A stretch of DNA of 64,000 bases from CAZQVN01 sp964596775 (GTDB taxonomy: Bacteria; Eisenbacteria; RBG-16-71-46; JABDJR01; JAWXBZ01): contig CAZQVN010000015.1 of the NCBI GenBank assembly GCA_964596775.1, positions 1-64,000 on the forward strand, written 5' to 3'. The notes under the pieces are model-generated. The model searched no databases. It was not told the origin of the DNA and saw only the letters and a program-made list of their open reading frames with translations. Position numbers and translations under genes: made by a program. Shown piece after piece: positions 1 to 8,369 of this stretch. The number at the start of each line of letters is the position of its first letter. Position 1 is the first letter of the stretch.

Positions 1-1099
1 GGCTCGGATCGCAGTACAGCCTGCCGGTCATCTTGTTCTTGATCCGGTTGCGGAGATCCGCGGGCTCCATGGCAAACGGCACCCAGCGCATCACGTTGTC
101 GACTCCGGCCTCGGCGAGGACGTTGGATACGGAGTAGGACATGCCGAGGTTCGCGGACACCGTGCGGTTGAAGATTTCGGAGAAGACGGAAAACACGTCG
201 GTGGTGGCGCCGCCGATGTCCACGCCGAGAACGTCGATCTCCTCCTGCTTCGCGATCGTTTCGATCATGAGCCCCACCGCGCCGGGCGTGGGCATGACCG
301 GCACCGGCGTCCAGGAGAGGAGCTTGTTGTACCCCGGCGCGTGGGCCATCACGTGCTCCATGAACAGGTCATGGATGGCGTCGCGGGCCGGCTTGAGGTT
401 TTCCTCCTCGAGCTTCGGCCGCAGGTTGTCCACGACGAGCAGCGCCGTCTTGTCCTCGAGGCGCTCCTTGACGATGTCGCGCGCGTCCTTGTTTCCGGCG
501 TAGATGACCGGCAGGCTGTACTGCGATCCGAGCCGCGCCTTGGGATCCGCGGCGGCGATCAGTTCCGCGAGTTCCGCCACATGGAACGTGGTGCCCCCGT
601 CCACGCCGCCCGACATGAGGATCATGTCCGGGCGAAGCTGGCGGATGCGCTGGATCTTCTCGTGGGGCAACCGCCCGTCGTTCGACGAAATGATGTCCAT
701 GACGATGGCCCCGGCGCCGAGCGCGGCGCGTTCCGCGGACTCGCCGGTCATCGACTTGACGACGCCCGACACCATCATCTGCAGACCGCCGCCCGCCGAC
801 GACGTGGACAGGTAGATGTCGACGCCGACGTTGCCCTTCTGGGGAGTGAGTATCTTCTCCCCGTCGAGGATTTGCCGGCCGGCGAGTTCCTCGACTTCGC
901 GGATCGCGTTCAGCACGCCGCGGGTCACGTCCTCGAACGGGGCCTCGACCGTGGTCGGCGCCTCGCCGCGGACGATCAGGCGGTACTCGCCGTCCCGCTT
1001 TTCGATCAGGATGGCCTTCGTGGTGGTGCTGCCGCAGTCCGTGGCCAGCACGCTCTGTATCTCCGCCGGAATGGCGGCCGACTTCGGTTCCTCTTTCAA
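1..1099 (-). CDS. MutL/GlmL-family mutase accessory ATPase, truncated by window edge
   Basis: Translating the minus strand gives an actin/ASKHA-fold protein with the phosphate-1 motif DCGSTTTKAILIEK near residue 21 and the second motif LGVDIGGATTDVFS about 270 residues later. Both are typical of the MutL/GlmL family, which accompanies adenosylcobalamin-dependent carbon-skeleton mutases and aminomutases and is thought to reactivate or protect them. About 366 codons are present; the C-terminus lies left of the window. The start is taken as TTG at 1099, overlapping the stop of the preceding gene as TTGA, with an AGGGAGGA Shine-Dalgarno 9 bases upstream. No ATG precedes the first motif. It is the last visible gene of the glycine cleavage operon. 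Its partner mutase is not in view, so the substrate (glutamate, ornithine, other) cannot be told. Confidence 0.85.
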   Translation of the reverse strand, partial: MKEEPKSAAIPAEIQSVLATDCGSTTTKAILIEKRDGEYRLIVRGEAPTTVEAPFEDVTRGVLNAIREVEELAGRQILDGEKILTPQKGNVGVDIYLSTSSAGGGLQMMVSGVVKSMTGESAERAALGAGAIVMDIISSNDGRLPHEKIQRIRQLRPDMILMSGGVDGGTTFHVAELAELIAAADPKARLGSQYSLPVIYAGNKDARDIVKERLEDKTALLVVDNLRPKLEEENLKPARDAIHDLFMEHVMAHAPGYNKLLSWTPVPVMPTPGAVGLMIETIAKQEEIDVLGVDIGGATTDVFSVFSEIFNRTVSANLGMSYSVSNVLAEAGVDNVMRWVPFAMEPADLRNRIKNKMTGRLYCDPS

Positions 1100-1500
1100 C
1101 GGCGTGAATCCTCCCTGAGCTTCCTGCGCGCCTTGTCCTCGGCCTTCCGCTCCTTCGCCGCGCGGCGGGCCGCCTTTTCCTTTTCCGTAAAGTCGTTTTC
1201 CTTCGACTCGATTGCCCGCAGCAGCAGTTCGATGTTGCTGCGATCCTCGAGGAGCGTTGCGAAACGCGTGTACTGGTCTCCCCGGATGAACGCCCGGATG
1301 ATCGGCTCGAAGAAGAACAGGAACTGGCTGCCGATGAACGACAGCGGCTTCGACGATTCGATGAACAGGATCGCCGGAACGCTCATCCGCCGGTTGACCA
1401 CCTGCGCGGCCACGGCATCGATCAGATCCAGGTCGTCCTGCGACGGCCTTCGTTCCCTGTCGCCCGGGTCACGGGCGGGACGGTTCTCCGAGCCTTTCAT
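1096..1500 (-). CDS. Uncharacterised 134-residue protein between the gcv genes and mutL
   Basis: I do not recognise this family. After a charged N-terminus of about 20 residues there is a predicted helical core with a hydrophobic stretch (SFIGSQFLFFFEPIIRAF, about residues 54-71), then a segment rich in Leu and acidic residues, and a very basic Lys/Arg/Glu/Ala tail (about residues 100-134) that could be coiled coil or bind nucleic acid. There is no signal peptide and no clear metal site. The ATG lies inside the end of the upstream membrane-protein gene (32-base overlap), and the stop overlaps the mutL TTG start by four bases. It is therefore probably translated in step with both neighbours. 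A role with the MutL/mutase system is inference from position only. Confidence 0.7.
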   Translation of the reverse strand: MKGSENRPARDPGDRERRPSQDDLDLIDAVAAQVVNRRMSVPAILFIESSKPLSFIGSQFLFFFEPIIRAFIRGDQYTRFATLLEDRSNIELLLRAIESKENDFTEKEKAARRAAKERKAEDKARRKLREDSRR

Positions 1501-1906
1501 TCAGGATCTTTCTGATGTCTTCCTCGCGATCCCCGAACAGGAGCCGTATCGAACGATACGCCTCCAGCCAGGACTTTCCCGCGAACGGCGAGAGCGTGGC
1601 CCCGTGATCGTCCACGTACCAGGCCCTGATCTCGTCCCAGCGGCGCCGCCGCTTCAGGAACGGCGAATCGATCGCCACCCCTTCCTCGTCCATCACGTAG
1701 CGGCTCGTCACGAAAAACGGGCCGATCGACCCCCAGAGCACCGCGGCCGCCAGCAGCCCGAAAAACCACTGCCCGCCGAGCCACCAGCACCCCGCGATCG
1801 AGACCGCGAGAATCGCCAGCGCCGCGGCGGCCCGTTTCGGGTCCCGCCGCCACGGTTGTACGCTCCACTCAAGAAGTGGAGCCGCTAGCCCGCCTTCGGT
1901 TCCCAC
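1469..1906 (-). CDS. Small membrane protein with PH-like C-terminal domain
   Basis: A 145-residue protein. Residues about 25-60 form two hydrophobic segments (AAAALAILAVSIAGCWWLGG and FFGLLAAAVLWGSIGPFF). The following soluble part, from VTSRYVMDEEGVAI onward, alternates strand-like blocks and ends in an amphipathic helix (REEDIRKILNERL), a layout resembling bacterial PH-domain membrane proteins. The frame stays open far upstream across gcvPB. The best start is GTG at 1906, with GAGG about ten bases upstream, inside the last codons of gcvPB; there is no ATG near the membrane segments. It overlaps gcvPB by 22 bases and the next gene by 32. Function unknown. Confidence 0.65.
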   Translation of the reverse strand: MGTEGGLAAPLLEWSVQPWRRDPKRAAAALAILAVSIAGCWWLGGQWFFGLLAAAVLWGSIGPFFVTSRYVMDEEGVAIDSPFLKRRRRWDEIRAWYVDDHGATLSPFAGKSWLEAYRSIRLLFGDREEDIRKILNERLGEPSRP

Positions 1907-3342
1907 CGCAGCCTGACCTCGCGGGCCGCCTTCCCTTCGTCCGGACGACGCACCGGCGTCGTGTGCGGGGCGTTTTTCACCGTTTCCGGATCCTCCACCG
2001 CCTCCCGCGCGATCTCCTGCATGGCCGTCACGAAGCGATCCATGGTGTCCCGCGTTTCCGATTCGGTCGGCTCGATCATCAGCGCCTCCTCGACGATCAG
2101 CGGAAAGTAGATCGTCGGGGCGTAGAACCCGTGATCGAGGATGCGCTTGGCGATGTCGGTGGTCCGCACCCCCTTCGACTTGAACTTCTTCCCGGACAGG
2201 ACGAACTCGTGCATGCACGGGCCGGGATAGGCCAGGTCGTAGGTGTCCTTGAGGCGCGTCATCAGGTAGTTCGCGTTGACGATGGCCATGCGCGTCATCC
2301 GCTCCACGCCGCCGCGCCCGAGCAGCCAGAGATAGGCCACTGTCCGGACCAGCGCGCCGAAGTTGCCGTGGAACGCGTGGACGCGCCCGACGGAGTCCGG
2401 CCGGTCGTAGACGAGCCGGAAGCGGTCGCCGTCCTTGCGGACCACCGGCGACGGCAGGAACGGCTCGAGGTCGGCCCGCACGCACACCGGGCCCGCTCCG
2501 GGGCCGCCGCCGCCGTGCGGCTGCGAGAACGTCTTGTGGAGGTTCAGGTGCATCATGTCGAAGCCCATGTCCCCCGGGCGGGCCTGGCCGGCCAGGGCGT
2601 TCATGTTCGCCCCGTCCATGTACATGAGCCCGCCCGCCTCGTGAACGAGGCGGGAGATCTCCTGGATCTGGCTCTCGAAGATCCCCAGCGTGTTCGGGTT
2701 CGTCAGCATCATCGCCGCGGTGTCCGGACCGAGCACGGCCTTGAGCGCCTCGATGTCCACGAGCCCGCGGGCATTCGACTTGATCTCGATCACCTGCATC
2801 CCGGCGATCCGCACCGTGGCCGGATTCGTGCCGTGCGCCGAGTCGGGGATGATCACCTTGTTCCGCTGCGGCTCCCCGCGCTTCTCGTGGTACGCCCGGG
2901 TGACCAGCATCGCCACGAACTCCCCCTGCGCCCCGGCGGCCGGCTGCAGCGTGACCGCCGGCAGCCCGGTGATCGCCGCGAGCATCGACTGCAGGTCGTG
3001 CAGCAGCGCCAGCGCCCCCTGCGACAGCGACTCCGGAGCGAGCGGATGGAGATCGGCCAGGCCGGGCAGGGCCGCGGCCTTGTCGTTCAGCTTCGGGTTG
3101 TACTTCATCGTGCAGGAGCCGAGCGGGTAAAAGTCGCGGTCCACGTGATGGTTCAGCACGGAGATGTTCGTGAAGTGGCGGACGACGGTCGGCTCGGAGA
3201 GTTCCGGCAGCAGCGGAGCCGTAGAGCGGCGCTGCTCCTCCGGGATGACGTCGGCCGGGTTCAGGTCCGGCACGTCGAGCGCCGGAAGCGTGTAACCGCG
3301 GCGCCCCGGGTGCGACATCTCGAAAGTGAGGCGCCTATCCAC
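1885..3342 (-). CDS. gcvPB: Glycine dehydrogenase (decarboxylating) subunit 2
   Basis: The PLP-binding half of the split P-protein of the glycine cleavage system. With GcvPA it decarboxylates glycine and passes the aminomethyl group to lipoyl-GcvH. The 485 residues match the usual length of about 480. The PLP lysine lies in HLNLHKTFSQPHGGGGPG (K270). Other visible family motifs are FYPLGSCTMKYNPK near residue 71, HGTNPATV near 170 and DGANMNAL near 243. The ATG start overlaps the gcvPA stop by eight bases, so subunits 1 and 2 are probably made in equal amounts. The split form is usual in Firmicutes, Thermotogae, archaea and many candidate phyla, whereas E. coli has one fused chain. Confidence 0.97.
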   Translation of the reverse strand: MDRRLTFEMSHPGRRGYTLPALDVPDLNPADVIPEEQRRSTAPLLPELSEPTVVRHFTNISVLNHHVDRDFYPLGSCTMKYNPKLNDKAAALPGLADLHPLAPESLSQGALALLHDLQSMLAAITGLPAVTLQPAAGAQGEFVAMLVTRAYHEKRGEPQRNKVIIPDSAHGTNPATVRIAGMQVIEIKSNARGLVDIEALKAVLGPDTAAMMLTNPNTLGIFESQIQEISRLVHEAGGLMYMDGANMNALAGQARPGDMGFDMMHLNLHKTFSQPHGGGGPGAGPVCVRADLEPFLPSPVVRKDGDRFRLVYDRPDSVGRVHAFHGNFGALVRTVAYLWLLGRGGVERMTRMAIVNANYLMTRLKDTYDLAYPGPCMHEFVLSGKKFKSKGVRTTDIAKRILDHGFYAPTIYFPLIVEEALMIEPTESETRDTMDRFVTAMQEIAREAVEDPETVKNAPHTTPVRRPDEGKAAREVRLRWEPKAG

Positions 3343-4696
3343 GCGGAGCCCCCTTTCCCGCCGCGGCGCAGGCCGCGATCAGCGTTTCGATCTCCTCGGC
3401 GTTCCGCTTTTCGGTGACCGCCACCAGGAGGAGATGCGACCAGTCGGCGTCGAAGCGGCCGAGGTCCACGCCGGCGAGGATCCCGGCGTCGATGCCCGCC
3501 TCGACGACGCGCGCCGCCGGAACCGGACAGCGGACCACGAATTCCTTGACGAACGGACCGGGCAGGATTTCGAAGCCGGGCAGCGCGCCGATCCGCCCCG
3601 CCGCGAACTGCGAGCGCTTGAGGCACTGCTCTCCCACCTCGCGGATCCCGTTCGGGCCGAGGAGGCTCATGTAGATCGTGGCGCGATGCGCCAGCAGCGT
3701 CTGGTTCGTGCAGATGTTCGACGTGGCCTTTTCGCGGCGGATGTGCTGCTCGCGCGTCTGGAGCGTCAGCGTGAATGCGCGCTTGCCGTCCCGGTCGACG
3801 GTTTCGCCGACGAGGCGGCCGGGCATGAGCCGCATGTACTTGCGGTCCGCCGCGAAGAAACCGGCCACCGGGCCGCCGTACGACATCGGGATGCCGAGCG
3901 GCTGCGATTCACCGACGGCGATGTCGGCGCCGTAGTCCCCCGGCGGGGCGAGAATGCCGAGCGTCAGCGGATCCACGGAGGCCACCAGCAGCGCGCCGTG
4001 CTTCGCGGCGATCTCCCGGATCTTCCGCACCGGCTCGAGCCGGCCGAAGAAGTTCGGGTTCTGCACGAACACCGCGGCGGTCGTGTCGTCCACCGCCTTC
4101 GCCAGCGCATCGAGATCGGTCACGTGGTCCGGCGCGTCCACGAGGACCACCTCGCCGCCGCTCCGCTCCACGTAGGTCTTCATCACCTGGATGTAGTGCG
4201 GGTGGAAGCGGCCGGCCACCACGATGCGCTTCCGGCCGGTGGTGGCGAGCGACAGGAGCGCCGCCTCGCCGCAGGCGCTGCCGCCGTCGTAGAGCGAGGC
4301 GTTGGCCACCGGCAGCCCGGTCAGCTCGGAGATCATCGTCTGGAACTCGAAGATCGCGATGAGCGTGCCCTGGCTGACCTCGGACTGGTACGGCGTGTAG
4401 GCGGTGTAGAACTCGGAGCGCATCGACACGTGGTCGATCACGCTCGGAATGTAGTGGTCGTACATGCCGCCGCCGAGAAAACAGGGCATCCGTCCGGAGC
4501 CGCCGTTGGCCGCGCCCCACTTCGAGAGGTCGCGGACGACGTCCAGCTCGGAACGCGTTTCGGGGATGGCGATCTTCCCGTGCACGCGGAGCGATTCCGG
4601 CACCGGGGCGAGGAGATCCTCGAACGTGGAGACGCCGATGGCCTCGAGCATCTCCTTTTCTTCCGCCTCGGAGGCGGGGATGTACGGAAACGTCAA
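3335..4696 (-). CDS. gcvPA: Glycine dehydrogenase (decarboxylating) subunit 1
   Basis: The non-PLP half of the split P-protein, 453 residues. It starts with the family-typical MTFPYIPASEAEEKEMLEAI and carries the SYGGPVAGFFA and PGRLVGET blocks of the aminotransferase-like fold. It lacks the PLP lysine, as expected for subunit 1, which pairs with GcvPB to form the active alpha2beta2 enzyme. The start codon is TTG, overlapping the gcvH stop as TTGA; homologous N-termini begin at the same place, so an upstream start is unlikely. It lies third in the gcvT-H-PA-PB operon. Confidence 0.97.
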   Translation of the reverse strand: MTFPYIPASEAEEKEMLEAIGVSTFEDLLAPVPESLRVHGKIAIPETRSELDVVRDLSKWGAANGGSGRMPCFLGGGMYDHYIPSVIDHVSMRSEFYTAYTPYQSEVSQGTLIAIFEFQTMISELTGLPVANASLYDGGSACGEAALLSLATTGRKRIVVAGRFHPHYIQVMKTYVERSGGEVVLVDAPDHVTDLDALAKAVDDTTAAVFVQNPNFFGRLEPVRKIREIAAKHGALLVASVDPLTLGILAPPGDYGADIAVGESQPLGIPMSYGGPVAGFFAADRKYMRLMPGRLVGETVDRDGKRAFTLTLQTREQHIRREKATSNICTNQTLLAHRATIYMSLLGPNGIREVGEQCLKRSQFAAGRIGALPGFEILPGPFVKEFVVRCPVPAARVVEAGIDAGILAGVDLGRFDADWSHLLLVAVTEKRNAEEIETLIAACAAAGKGAPRG

Positions 4697-5079
4697 GCGT
4701 CCTCTCCAATTTGGGATTTGTAGTCGTCCGCGGACATCAGGCCGTCGAGTTCGGACGGGTCCGCCATTTCCACCTTGATCATCCAGCCGTCCTCGTAGGG
4801 GGACTGGTTCACCATTTCCGGCTTCTCGGCGAGGTCCTTGTTGACGGCCACGACCTTCCCCGACACCGGCGCGTAGAGGTCGCTGACCGTCTTGACGGCC
4901 TCGACCGTTCCGAACACCGACATCTGGCGGACGGGCGCGTCGATCTCCGGCAGCGTCACGTAGACGATGTCGCCGAGCTCACCCTGGGCGTAGTGCGTGA
5001 TGCCGATCGTGGCCACGCCGCCGTCCACCCTGATCCACTCGTGTTCCTTCGTGTACTTGAGTCCAGGAAGTGTCTTCAT
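4693..5079 (-). CDS. gcvH: Glycine cleavage system H protein
   Basis: Lipoyl carrier protein of 128 residues, the normal family size. The lipoyl-accepting lysine is K63 in the motif FGTVEAVKTVSDLY. The N-terminus (LKYTKEHEW) and the YEDGWMIKVE segment near the C-terminus are also diagnostic. It shuttles the aminomethyl group from GcvP to GcvT, and its dihydrolipoyl arm is reoxidised by dihydrolipoamide dehydrogenase, which is not in this window. The ATG overlaps the gcvT stop as ATGA. The frame stays open upstream through gcvT, but the conserved N-terminus fixes the start at 5079. Confidence 0.98.
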   Translation of the reverse strand: MKTLPGLKYTKEHEWIRVDGGVATIGITHYAQGELGDIVYVTLPEIDAPVRQMSVFGTVEAVKTVSDLYAPVSGKVVAVNKDLAEKPEMVNQSPYEDGWMIKVEMADPSELDGLMSADDYKSQIGEDA

Positions 5080-6173
5080 TTCTTCCGCGTCCCCTGCGTG
5101 TAAAAAGGCAGGCGGCAGACCCGGGCGGTTCCCGGGCGGCCGCGCACATCCACGTTCAGTTCCGTATCCGGCGACGACATCCCCTTGACCACGTAGGCCA
5201 TCGCCACCGCCTTCTTCAGCGTCGGCGACATCGTGCCCGAGGTGACCCGGCCGATCGACTCCCCTTCCGAAACCACGTTCATCCCCTGCCGGGCGATCAT
5301 CCCCGGCTGGTCCAGCGTGAGCCCGACGAGCTTCTTCCGGATTCCCGCCGTCTTCTGGGTGACGAGGGCCTGCTTCCCGATGAACTCCGGCTTGTCCAGC
5401 TTGACCGTCCACTGGAGCCCGGCCTCGAGCGGCGTCGTGGTGTCGTCGATGTCGTTCCCGTAAAGGCAGTAGCCGACTTCGAGGCGGAGCGTGTCGCGGG
5501 CGGCCAGGCCGATCGGGACGATCCCGTGAGCCTGTCCCGCCTCCATCAGGCGGCTCCACATCGCGTCGGCGTGCTTCGCGTCGAAGAACAGCTCGAACCC
5601 GTCCTCGCCGGTGTACCCGGTGCGCGAGGCGAGAACGTCGACGCCGTCGACCGTGCTGTCCCGGAACGAGTAGTAGCCGATGGTTTCGATGTCGTTTCCG
5701 AGCAGAGGTTTCAGCACCGCTTCCGTTTTCGGGCCCTGGACGGCAAGCAGGGCGGTTTCCGCGCTGCGATCGGTGATCGTCACGCCGGGGGGCGACTGGT
5801 CGCGGATCCAGTTCAGGTCCTTCTCGATGTTGCTGGCGTTGACGACGAGAAGAACGCCGTCCTTCCTGCGGTAGGCGAGCACGTCGTCGACGATGCCGCC
5901 GTCCTCCCGGCAGATCGGGGAGTAGACGATGTCACCGGGGGGTTTTGCGGCCACGTCGTTCGTGATCAGCCGGTTCGCGAACTCCACTGCCCCGGGGCCC
6001 TCGATCTCGAACTCTCCCATGTGGGACAGGTCGAACAGGCCGACGCCGGACCGCACGGCTTCATGCTCGGCGATCTGCCCGGCGTACGACAGCGGCATCC
6101 AGTAGCCGGCGAAGTCGACAACCCGGGCTCCAAGACCGCGATGTATCGCCGTAAACGGCGTTTCCAAAGGCAT
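5076..6173 (-). CDS. gcvT: Glycine cleavage system T protein (aminomethyltransferase)
   Basis: Transfers the methylene group from aminomethyl-lipoyl-GcvH to tetrahydrofolate, releasing ammonia. About 365 residues. It shows the GcvT landmarks LFDLSHMGEFEIEG near the N-terminus, SRTGYTGEDGFELFF in the folate-binding region and the C-terminal barrel with GRVTSGTMSPTLKKAVAMAYV. Two starts are possible: TTG at 6191 and ATG at 6173. ATG is preferred because AGGGGA lies five bases upstream of it and MPLETPFTAIH aligns with typical N-termini. It is the first gene of the gcv operon, 114 bases after pepA on the same strand. No clear promoter is visible in the gap, so read-through from pepA is possible. 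Confidence 0.96.
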   Translation of the reverse strand: MPLETPFTAIHRGLGARVVDFAGYWMPLSYAGQIAEHEAVRSGVGLFDLSHMGEFEIEGPGAVEFANRLITNDVAAKPPGDIVYSPICREDGGIVDDVLAYRRKDGVLLVVNASNIEKDLNWIRDQSPPGVTITDRSAETALLAVQGPKTEAVLKPLLGNDIETIGYYSFRDSTVDGVDVLASRTGYTGEDGFELFFDAKHADAMWSRLMEAGQAHGIVPIGLAARDTLRLEVGYCLYGNDIDDTTTPLEAGLQWTVKLDKPEFIGKQALVTQKTAGIRKKLVGLTLDQPGMIARQGMNVVSEGESIGRVTSGTMSPTLKKAVAMAYVVKGMSSPDTELNVDVRGRPGTARVCRLPFYTQGTRKK

Positions 6174-6178
6174 ATACG

Positions 6179-6184
6179 TCCCCT
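6179..6184 (-). promoter_or_regulatory. Shine-Dalgarno deciding the gcvT start
   Basis: AGGGGA read on the minus strand, five bases before the ATG at 6173. It lies inside the alternative TTG-initiated reading and favours the ATG. Confidence 0.6.
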
Positions 6185-6223
6185 GGTTCAAGTTGTTGAA
6201 GAACGTTGTGTGGTGCCGGTGGC

Positions 6224-6242
6224 GCCGGGTCCGGAGCCCGGC
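6224..6242 (-). other. GC hairpin in the pepA-gcvT gap
   Basis: Inverted repeat GCCGGG / CCCGGC with a seven-base loop lies 45 bases after the pepA stop. No T-run follows it in the direction of transcription, so it is not a standard intrinsic terminator. It could protect the 3' end of the pepA message or be incidental in GC-rich DNA. Confidence 0.35.
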
Positions 6243-6287
6243 TCGACAGGCCGCATTTTCAGGCGGCGAAGTCTACCACAATCCGCC

Positions 6288-7799
6288 TCACCGGGTCCCT
6301 GAGGGCCAGCGCGCCAGGAGATCGATGAGGAGCCGCACGCCGAAGCCGGTGGCTCCGCCGGGCGCATAGGCGGACGCCTTGTCGGAATAGGCCACGCCGG
6401 CGATGTCGAGATGGGCCCAGCGGTACTTTTCCGCGAAGGCGTAGAGGAAACAGGCGGCGGTGATCGCGCCCGCCGGGCGCCCCGCCGAGTTCCGGACGTC
6501 GGCCACGTCGCTCTTCACGATCTCGCGGTAGTCGTCCCACAGCGGCAGCTCCCAGAGTCGCTCCCCCGTCTCCTCGCCGGAGGCCGTCAGGCGCCGGGCG
6601 AGGTCGCGGTCGTTGGAAAAGAGCGCCGCGGCGGCGCCGCCGAGGGCCACGACACAGGCGCCGGTCAGCGTGGCCAGGTCGATCACGACCTGCGGCTTGA
6701 AGCGGGCGGCATAGGCCAGCGCATCGGCCAGGACCACGCGCCCCTCGGCGTCCGTGTTCCGGACCTCGATGGTCGGACCGCCGAGCGTCTTCAGGACGTC
6801 GCCCGGCTTGTAGGCCCGGCTTCCCGGCATGTTCTCGACGGACGGGATGATGGCGACGACGTTGACCGGGAGCTTCAGCAGGCCGACGCCGTGCATCGTC
6901 CCCACGACCGCGCCCGCGCCGCACATGTCGAACTTCATGTGGTCCATGTTTTCGGCGGGCTTGAGCGAAATGCCGCCGGTGTCGAACGTGAGACCCTTTC
7001 CGATGAGAACCACGGGCGCCTGCCCCTTCGGCCCCCCCATGTGTTCCATGACGATGAACGCGGGCGGTTCGGCGCTCCCCTTGGCCACGGCGCAGAACGC
7101 GTGCATGCCGAGCGCTTCGGCCTTCTTGTAGTCGAGGACGGTGCACTTCATGCCGTGCTCCGCGCAGATCTCCTTCGCGGCCTTCGCCAGCGTGGTGGGA
7201 ACGAGATCATTGCAGGGGCGGTTGCCGAGGTCGCGGGCCACGTGGGCCGCGGCGGCTCCGGCGGCGATCCGGTTCAGGGCCTGCTGGTGCTGCTTCAGCG
7301 GCGCGTCGTCCTCGGGCGCCACCCCCACCGACTTGAGCGTGACCGCCCGCTTGTCCTTCGTCTTCCAGTCGTCGTAGCGGTAGGTGCCGAGGCAGAGCCC
7401 CTCCACGATCGCGCCGGTGGCCGCATGGACGTCGATGCCGGCCTTTTCGGGCACGCCGCCCAGCGTGACCTTCTTGAGCTTCAGCTCCTGGATTTTCTTC
7501 GCCAGGCGGCCGCCGAGGCGGCGCCCCTTCTCGACGGTGAAGCTCTTCGCATCGCCGAGGCCGATCAGGATCACGCGGGCGGGGAGGGTCTTGCCCTTCG
7601 CGTAGACGACGTGGATCTCGTCGCACTTTCCGGTGAAGTCGCCGAGCTTGACGAGATCGGCCAGGCCGCCCTTGAGCGTCGTGTTGAGGGACTTGAACAG
7701 GGTGCCGCCCCCGCCGGCATTCCCCTTGAGAACCGGCACGACAACGGCATCGCCCCAGCTCGCCGCCGGTTTGCCGCTCAAAGCCTTGATCTGAAGCAT
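6288..7799 (-). CDS. pepA: Leucyl aminopeptidase, M17 family
   Basis: Cytosolic dinuclear-metal aminopeptidase that removes N-terminal residues from peptides. 503 residues, the normal PepA length. The catalytic domain shows GKGLTFDTGGISLKP and the signature NTDAEGRVVLADALAYA, which hold the metal ligands and catalytic arginine. The N-terminal domain is typically divergent. The start at 7799 is supported by GGGGGAG five bases before the ATG; the open frame upstream runs antisense through the neighbouring plus-strand genes and is ignored. The gene is divergent from the SRPBCC gene, with an extended -10 promoter in the 120-base gap, and is followed on the same strand by gcvT. Confidence 0.95.
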   Translation of the reverse strand: MLQIKALSGKPAASWGDAVVVPVLKGNAGGGGTLFKSLNTTLKGGLADLVKLGDFTGKCDEIHVVYAKGKTLPARVILIGLGDAKSFTVEKGRRLGGRLAKKIQELKLKKVTLGGVPEKAGIDVHAATGAIVEGLCLGTYRYDDWKTKDKRAVTLKSVGVAPEDDAPLKQHQQALNRIAAGAAAAHVARDLGNRPCNDLVPTTLAKAAKEICAEHGMKCTVLDYKKAEALGMHAFCAVAKGSAEPPAFIVMEHMGGPKGQAPVVLIGKGLTFDTGGISLKPAENMDHMKFDMCGAGAVVGTMHGVGLLKLPVNVVAIIPSVENMPGSRAYKPGDVLKTLGGPTIEVRNTDAEGRVVLADALAYAARFKPQVVIDLATLTGACVVALGGAAAALFSNDRDLARRLTASGEETGERLWELPLWDDYREIVKSDVADVRNSAGRPAGAITAACFLYAFAEKYRWAHLDIAGVAYSDKASAYAPGGATGFGVRLLIDLLARWPSGTR

Positions 7800-7839
7800 G
7801 TTTTCTCCCCCCGCAAACGTGTGACGAAAACGAGCCGGA

Positions 7840-7868
7840 ACTATAGCAAAGGCGCCCGGGGATGGGCA
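7840..7868 (-). promoter_or_regulatory. Probable extended -10 promoter for pepA
   Basis: Minus strand: TATAGT at 7845-7840 preceded by TGC (an extended -10), with a weak -35 (TGCCCA, 7868-7863) at 17-base spacing. It predicts transcription starting about 35 bases before the pepA ATG. Confidence 0.5.
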
Positions 7869-7919
7869 GGGCCGGACGGAAAGACCGAATCCCCCCGGCC
7901 GCGCCGCCCTCCAAGAAGC

Positions 7920-8369
7920 ATGGCACATCTCCTGGAACGTGAGACCGTCGTCCCCGTCGACCTGGACACCGCTTTCGCGTTCTTCTCGAACGCGATGAAC
8001 CTGGAGAAAATCACGCCCCCCTGGCTGAACTTCCGGGTGCTGACACCGGCGCCGATCACCCTGAAGCCCGGCACGCGCATCGACTACCGGCTCCGGGTGC
8101 GCGGCATCCCCATCGCCTGGACATCGCTCATCTCGACATGGGAACCGCCGTACCGCTTCGTGGACGAGCAGGTGAAGGGGCCCTACCGGGAATGGATCCA
8201 CGAGCACACGTTCGAGGCGGTCGACGGCGGCACGCTGGTGCGGGACCGGGTCCGCTACCGGGTGCCCGGCGGCGCCCTCGTGAACCGGCTGTTTGTCGAG
8301 CCGGACGTCCGGCGGATCTTCGACTACCGGCAGAGCGTGATGCGCGAACTGCTGGCCGCCGTGACCTGA
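7920..8369 (+). CDS. SRPBCC-family (START/Bet v1-like) ligand-binding protein
   Basis: A 149-residue cytosolic protein with the helix-grip fold pattern of the polyketide cyclase/dehydrase SRPBCC group. The N-terminal strand and helix (VPVDLDTAFAFFSNAMNLEKI) are followed by PPWLNFRVLTP, strands containing GTRIDYRLRVRGIP and PYRFVDEQVKGPYREW, and a long C-terminal helix (FDYRQSVMRELLAAV). Such proteins bind hydrophobic ligands or act as small oxidoreductase or cyclase partners. Nothing nearby names the ligand. It is transcribed alone and divergently from pepA. I see no clear promoter and no good Shine-Dalgarno. Confidence 0.85.
   Translation: MAHLLERETVVPVDLDTAFAFFSNAMNLEKITPPWLNFRVLTPAPITLKPGTRIDYRLRVRGIPIAWTSLISTWEPPYRFVDEQVKGPYREWIHEHTFEAVDGGTLVRDRVRYRVPGGALVNRLFVEPDVRRIFDYRQSVMRELLAAVT

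Noticed and set aside
341..5103. Long plus-strand frames across the glycine cleavage region (for example 1876-3417 and 3326-4723)
   Set aside because: They lie antisense to clearly identified gcv genes and contain no protein motifs.
6224..6242. GC hairpin after pepA considered as a terminator
   Set aside because: No T-run follows on the transcribed strand, so it was listed only as a hairpin.
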